Below are positions 59,040 through 64,000 of a DNA stretch of 64,000 nucleotides, in pieces. Below the pieces are notes generated by a model. That model was given only the letters and a program-made list of their open reading frames with translations. It searched no databases and had not been told where the DNA came from. The position numbers and the translations under genes were made by a program. This DNA comes from Spinacia oleracea (Eukaryota; Streptophyta; Magnoliopsida; Caryophyllales; Amaranthaceae). The first letter of the stretch is position 1. Every line of letters starts with the position of its first letter. The stretch spans positions 35,579,449-35,643,448 of the forward strand of contig NC_079491.1 in the NCBI RefSeq assembly GCF_020520425.1, in the 5' to 3' direction.

Positions 59040-61147
59040 TGTTGAGTAGTGAGGTTTTGATGATTATAAACAAATGATGATTATCTAATTAACATGTGTG
59101 CTAAGATGTGCATAGGAAGAACAAGCTATGATTAAACCAAGAGACAAGGGACATGAGCAATGATAAGCTATTGTTGACGAGAGTGGAGATGGCTACGTTA
59201 TACATGTTGTTTATATGTAAATTAGCATTTACATTGGTAAACTTCATGTGGTAAGTAAAGTGACAAAGGAGGAACGAAATGATACTTTATATGGTCCGGC
59301 AGGAACAACAAAAAAGAGATCAGAAACAGTTTAACAGAGTTCCTAGTTGTCTGACTGTTCCTGTTCCCAGTCACCTGTACGAGATACGCATGCGTGCATC
59401 AATAGAGTTTAGGAGTGCATATAGTTCTGTCATATTTGCATCCTAATATGTTCGTTATATGCATGTGTAATTAAGAGTCCATATTGGGATAAGTTGTTTA
59501 TTAGACTTAGGACTTTGCATTAGTTTAGGTCTCTTATAATATCCTATCATAAGTACATATAGTTGCGTGTGATTAGGACTCTTCATATAGTTATATATGC
59601 ATTAGGAGTCTTCTAGGAATGCATATCATAGCTGGTCTCATTTATCATATATTATGGTGCATTGTAGACGATGTAGGAGTCTAAGAGTTTTAGTTTGCAT
59701 AAGCATGTTAGGAAAGATTAAATGTTTACAGTTTAAGCTTTTACAATTAGTATTATGCATAATATAGGACTGTCTAGATTCAATGTATTTAGGTGTTTGA
59801 GTCACATAATACTTGCCGTAAATATTAAGTTCATATTAGGATAGGAATAGTATTTATCCACTAGTATATTATATTCCATATTATCCTATGTGTATTTTAG
59901 TTAAGCAAATATTATAATATATGATTTATGCATATTTATCATACTTGACTCAATATCTAACGTGGTTTATTATGCATGAAAATAAATGATAAATGACGTG
60001 TGTAGGTAAGACTTTGAAGAAGACCCAAAGACTTACAGGAAGAACGAGGATTCAAGAGTTAGAGAATCCAAGAGAAGAGGAACTTGGACTCGAGGAGAAT
60101 TAAGAGTACAAGTACAGAGAAAGAGAAGAGAAGAAAATCTAGTAGCATTAGTGTGCTTAATAGATTTGTTTTAGAAACTGAAAGTTCGGAGCTGGTGGAA
60201 CAACGTACGTGGAACAGTGTCAATGACGAGGGTACTGGTCCTAGTCTGCACGTAGTATATAGGATTGCATGAGTATAGTATTTAGATCACGTTACCTTAG
60301 AGTTTGTGTCCTAATAGAAGTCTAAACATAATAATACTAAGTCATGTACTAAGGAGTTTTAGTATAGTTAGGATTATGTGTTTGATAGTAATTAGGATTG
60401 CATTAGTTAATGGTTAAATAATGTTTATCTTATTTAAGAGTCATGATAGGAAAGGACTGTCGTTTAGATAGAGTTTTCATTAATATATCTACTGCATAAA
60501 GAGTTATTATTCGATCATATGTTTGTTAGAGTCTTAGGATAAAAGTCTATCATGATAGAGTTCTATTAGGTCTAGGATTCCTAAATAAAAGATAAACATA
60601 AAATATATCTTCTAGGGTTAATAGATAACATGCATCACTATATATACTGCATTCATAAGTCTAGGAAAATTGTCTGACTTAGTGGTGTTACGTGCTTAAG
60701 TAAATCTACATTATAACCCACGTCAGTACCGTCAGTTCCTGTTCCACATACGTAGTTCCTGCTCCAGCAGAATTCCAGATTCTATTTGTTATTCTATCTT
60801 TTATACTTGAGAGTTGGGAAGGGGTTTGAGTGAACCTTGTAATTGAGAGAATCAGCTTGAGTCGAGCTGAAGAGTTGAGAGAGAAGATCTCTAGAGAGAT
60901 CATTGAGAAGGAACGGTTGAGGGACGGTTCCTAAGGGAGTTGAGTTTAGGGAACTGTGATTTTCCTAATTAGTAAAAGGGTTTAAGTCCCTACGGGGCCG
61001 TGGTTTTTCCTCTCTATTAGGGTAGAGAGGTTTCCACGCTAAAATCTCTCTTGCAATCTCTTAATGTTTTTAATTCCGCGAAAAAGTAGATCCAACATCT
61101 ACAAACACTAATTCACCCCCCTCTTGTGTTGTTCATCTAAACTAACA
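59040..61147 (+). repeat. 3' LTR of the Sirevirus-like element
   Basis: 2108 bp; same ends as the 5' LTR, followed by GTTTG. Confidence 0.95.
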
Positions 61148-61152
61148 GTTTG
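61148..61152. repeat. target-site duplication GTTTG, right
   Basis: Exact partner of 52019-52023. Confidence 0.9.
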
Positions 61153-61257
61153 GATTAAAAGGTTATTTGGTTTGGATTTAGTTTCAAAAAATTAAGACCG
61201 AATTAGTTCGTTTGGATTCGGTTTAGACCTTAATCCAAACCGAAAATCGAACTTTCA
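61153..61257. repeat. right part of the repeat split by the Sirevirus-like element
   Basis: Carries 'ggtttagac', 'ccaaaccgaaaatcg' and the inverted end 'aactttcacctttagc' complementary to the start near 51708. Confidence 0.6.
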
Positions 61258-61743
61258 CCTTTAGCTGCACCCATTAAAAATGGAGAAACTCAACTTCACA
61301 AGGGCAGAGGAGGCGGTTTCATCTTTATAATGTTGAACACAATCAAACGTGAGGGGTTATGAAACTAGAGCTTAACAATAATAACTGGTTAGATAATGTC
61401 AACAAAAACCAGCAATGATGTGTTGAAAATATGTTGTTGGATACGATTTATGTGATAATCAGGTTAGATAATAATGTCAACAAAAACCAGTTTGTATATG
61501 AACCCTAAGCCTCCTTTGCGACGACTTTTGAACAATTTATCTGGACGGACCATCATATTAATTGGACCTACACACATGCTCAGATTCTCTTATGTCCAGT
61601 CGTGCAAATAATATCACCATGTACAGTTCGTTAAACCATCGCCATTTGTTGTAGATAGAGCCATATAGGATTATGCTATTGCAACAATAATAAAAGTAGA
61701 ACAAATTTATCTGGTTGATTAAAGAATCGATTGAGTAATTGTT

Positions 61744-61940
61744 CACTACAAAAATGAAAAGCAAGCAGGGCGACATTATTTAAGCAAAGAGGGCGAGTAA
61801 AATATCGCCTTGAAATAAATGACCCACTAGGGCGAGTTTGAGTCATTATCTTCAGCACGAACAACAAGGGCGACTTTTGAGTGGTCGCCATTTTTGATAA
61901 AAATAAGAAGACGCTTTTCAAAATCGCCCTCTTTCATCAA
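61744..61940 (+). mobile_element. CACTA-like transposon end with subterminal repeats
   Basis: Begins CACTACAAAAAT and carries several 'gggcga' and 'tcgccct' words in both orientations within 200 bp, the usual layout of CACTA (Spm-type) ends. No opposite end (TTTTTGTAGTG) was found up to the window edge, so it is either truncated or extends beyond 64000. Confidence 0.6.
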
Positions 61941-63350
61941 TAACTTATGGAAATAATACGGGGTAAAGTATCAAAAAGATCGAGATTATTCGACTCTCTT
62001 GCTAGTTCTTCGAAGAAACCCCAAATTTGTTTTCCCTAAAAAAACTCAATTGTTGTCCCCTCTCTCCCTGATTCTCTCCAAAATTCCTGCATAGATTATC
62101 CAATAAATCCTAATTTAATCGACAATTGATCGAATTTTCTCAATTTGTTTGTGCTCAGTTTGTATCCTCGGGGATTTGTTCGAAAAAAGCCCGATTTCTG
62201 CTGAGATTTGTTAGAGAAAAGACCGATTTCTGCTTATTGGTATCATCTTCTTTCTTATTAGATAATTTTTTTTCATTTCTTTTTTTGTGTTTTTTGCTGG
62301 CGCAATTTCAATTTTGTTGGTAGATTGCGTATGTTTGTTTTTCTCTCATATCTTAATATCAGTTGTTTGTTTGAAATCGGCATAAACAAACTCTAATGTT
62401 GTTAGATTGCGTAATCGTTTAATAAACTAGCTCATTTTCTTCCGCGAGTGGTAGGTAGAAAAGTGTAGTTTGCTGATTTTCCAATCATCGTATTGGCCAA
62501 AATGAAGCAGCAAGATTTTCCAAATACAATTTCCTCATAATTACTGATGGAGAAACCAAGACAAGCCCCCAAAGAAACGATCGTAGCGCCTTTGAATCAA
62601 GATCCAAAGGTTGAAAATTAAAGACCGAATAAATCCCTCCATTAATCGCAATTAATAAAGAATTAGTGTAGGATATAGGGCAATACTTACACTGAGAAGT
62701 AGATAAGCTTTTTTGGTTTTGGATTTTTAGAGGAAATCGAACAAAATCAAGTTTCAACAATGGAGGCGAATGGGGTGTGAAGGAGGCGGATGAAACGAGG
62801 AGTGGGCTAGGGTTCTTTTTTTGCTTTGGTATCTCATAGCCCTTTTTTTTTTCTTTTTTTTTCTCTCTCTAAGTTTCTTTCTCTCTCTCATAGTTTACCA
62901 ATAGCTTATTAGGATGAGCTAGTTTATGTAGAATTAAACTAGATATACTTTTGGTATGTAATTATGTATGTACAACTAAGATATTATAGTTGGAGGGCAA
63001 GTTTAATGTATCCTAGTTTACGAGAGATTCTAGTTTATCCTATATAAGAGGGTTTATGCCTAGTTAGAAAATAAGAGAGGGAAAATACATTGGTGAGAGG
63101 AATCATCAGTTGAGGGGTTATTGTATTATTTTCCAGAAACTTAATAATACGATAATATTTGAAAGGAGGAAATCTAAATTTCCTTACAAACACTTGTGTC
63201 TTTTATTATTGTTTTTGCTATTTGATCTATATCATATTTGCGGGTTTGTTCCTAATCATTTGTGGCACGCGTTTGGTTATAACAATACGAGTAACATACA
63301 AATGAAGTATAATAGGGTGTGAGAAAGTGCAAAGATTGTTACTCTAACGA
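61941..63350. other. unassigned region beyond the CACTA-like end
   Basis: 61980-62250 looks like a plant gene leader (pyrimidine-rich, repeated 'aaaa(g)ccgatttctgct'), but no coding exon follows that I can defend. 62900-63300 resembles an LTR remnant. This may be sequence carried by the CACTA element. Confidence 0.35.
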
Positions 63351-63351
63351 C

Positions 63352-63427
63352 GACCTTGAGTTCCCAAATTCATGTTTCCATGAGTCCATGACCTTGAGTT
63401 TCCAAATTCATGTTTCCACGAGTCCAT
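63352..63427 (+). repeat. 38-bp tandem duplication
   Basis: Two adjacent 38-bp copies starting GACCTTGAGTT, differing at two positions (63352-63389 and 63390-63427). Confidence 0.9.
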
Positions 63428-63743
63428 GAATAGACCAGTGTCAGCTACAAGCCTACAATCAAAATCCGTTTTAAAATGATCTTTAAACTTTTTGTTTTAC
63501 ACGTTCCGTAATGATTTTTATATTGTGCTTATATAATTTTTGGACATGAAAATTTACTATTTTATCTTTCTTATCATAAAATATACAACTTTTCACTCAA
63601 TTTATCTTATTTTATTCTTATATCAACTACCTTTTTACTCACTTCTTTATCCATTTACCTTTTTACACTCTGTACTGTTTTGTCTAAATATTTGCAAAAT
63701 AGTAATTATAAAAATAATTTTAAAACAGAGATAATATAATGTA

Positions 63744-64000
63744 CTCCCTCTGTCCCAGAATACTCGCACCTGTTCGAGTGGACACGCTTGCCAATGCACA
63801 ACTTTGACCACCAATATCTTTAACTACAAATTATAAAAACTTATGAAATATTAATATTTTGAAAATATATGTTAAGATGAAGCCAACAATATATTATATG
63901 CTAACTTTTGTTTTCATATACTAGAAATAAAATAGGGTCAAAGTGAATTATGTGAATAGTGTAAAAAGTCAAACCGGTGCGAGTATTCCAGATCGGAGGG
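63744..64000. mobile_element. Stowaway-like MITE cut by the window edge
   Basis: Begins CTCCCTCTGTCCCAGAATAC after TA and reaches its inverted end GTATTCCAGATCGGAGGG at the last base; same family as the intron element at 46059-46313. Confidence 0.85.

Larger units (their letters stand above)
52024..61147 (+). mobile_element. Sirevirus-like Copia derivative without pol (large non-autonomous LTR element)
   Basis: 9124 bp with two 2108-bp LTRs (52024-54131, 59040-61147) that start TGTTGAGTAGTG and end ACTAACA, and exact GTTTG duplications. The primer site TGGTATCAGAGC (initiator tRNA-Met) follows the 5' LTR. Several polypurine motifs with GGGGGAA occur before the 3' LTR (about 57866, 58828, 58969 and 59026); multiplied tracts are described as a Sirevirus hallmark. 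The 4.9-kb interior has no recognisable protease, integrase or reverse transcriptase. The phrase KQIWVPKTKN near 55590 resembles the linker between gag and protease in plant Copia elements. About ten LTR differences by eye (about 0.5%) indicate a recent insertion. The whole element is strongly enriched in GGAAC/GTTCC. Confidence 0.92.

Noticed and set aside
1..64000. CRISPR arrays, tRNA or rRNA genes, organelle insertions
   Set aside because: No regularly spaced identical repeats with unique spacers, no tRNA cloverleaf or rRNA core sequence, and no stretch of chloroplast or mitochondrial genes was recognised by reading.

Overview
This is a stretch of nuclear DNA from a flowering plant (eudicot). 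It has spliced plant genes with GT..AG introns, is AT-rich, and is packed with retrotransposons and small inverted-repeat elements. Frequent 'ACTCCGTA' and 'CTCCCTCCGT' ends are reminiscent of Amaranthaceae genomes such as spinach, beet or quinoa; that placement is a low-confidence impression. No bacterial operon, CRISPR array, rRNA or tRNA was seen.

Four host genes can be modelled, all by joining short exons. (1) 5444-12324 (+): a PP2A B' (B56) regulatory subunit, two exons, 495 residues. (2) 24928-35916 (+): a 123-residue plant protein of unknown function in four tiny exons spread over 11 kb. (3) 38414-39455 (+): an R2R3-MYB transcription factor, three exons, 269 residues. (4) 49760-42892 (-): a pectate lyase, six exons, 472 residues, with a signal peptide and a GPI-anchor-like tail resembling the PMR6 type. 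These reading frames stay open across every splice junction. They act in separate processes (phosphatase targeting, unknown, transcription, cell-wall pectin) and do not form a pathway.

Most of the remaining DNA is transposable elements. Two LTR retrotransposons are structurally complete, with equal-length LTR pairs, primer sites, polypurine tracts and exact 5-bp target duplications, but neither has a pol gene. The first is a Gypsy element at 15712-23278 (minus orientation, TSD GTGTC) carrying only a broken gag. The second is a Sirevirus-like Copia derivative at 52024-61147 (plus orientation, TSD GTTTG) whose whole length is strikingly rich in the word GGAAC/GTTCC. Two hAT-like non-autonomous elements have exact 8-bp duplications, one MULE-type element has an exact 9-bp duplication, and many Stowaway-type MITEs with TA duplications are present, two of them nested. 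There are also LINE fragments on both strands, a Copia relic, a CACTA-like end, and an inverted-repeat element filled with tandem repeats inside the first pectate lyase intron.

Layout: 1-4.9 kb repeat debris and MITEs; 4.9-12.9 kb PP2A B' gene with a 5.4-kb intron; 13-15.7 kb repeat debris; 15.7-23.3 kb Gypsy element; 23.3-24.05 kb transposon-related pseudogene; 24.9-35.9 kb small unknown gene with repeat-filled introns; 37-39.5 kb MITE and MYB gene; 39.9-42.6 kb Copia relic and hAT element; 42.9-49.8 kb pectate lyase; 50-52 kb MITE and repeat; 52.0-61.1 kb Sirevirus-like element; 61.2-64 kb CACTA-like end and repeats.
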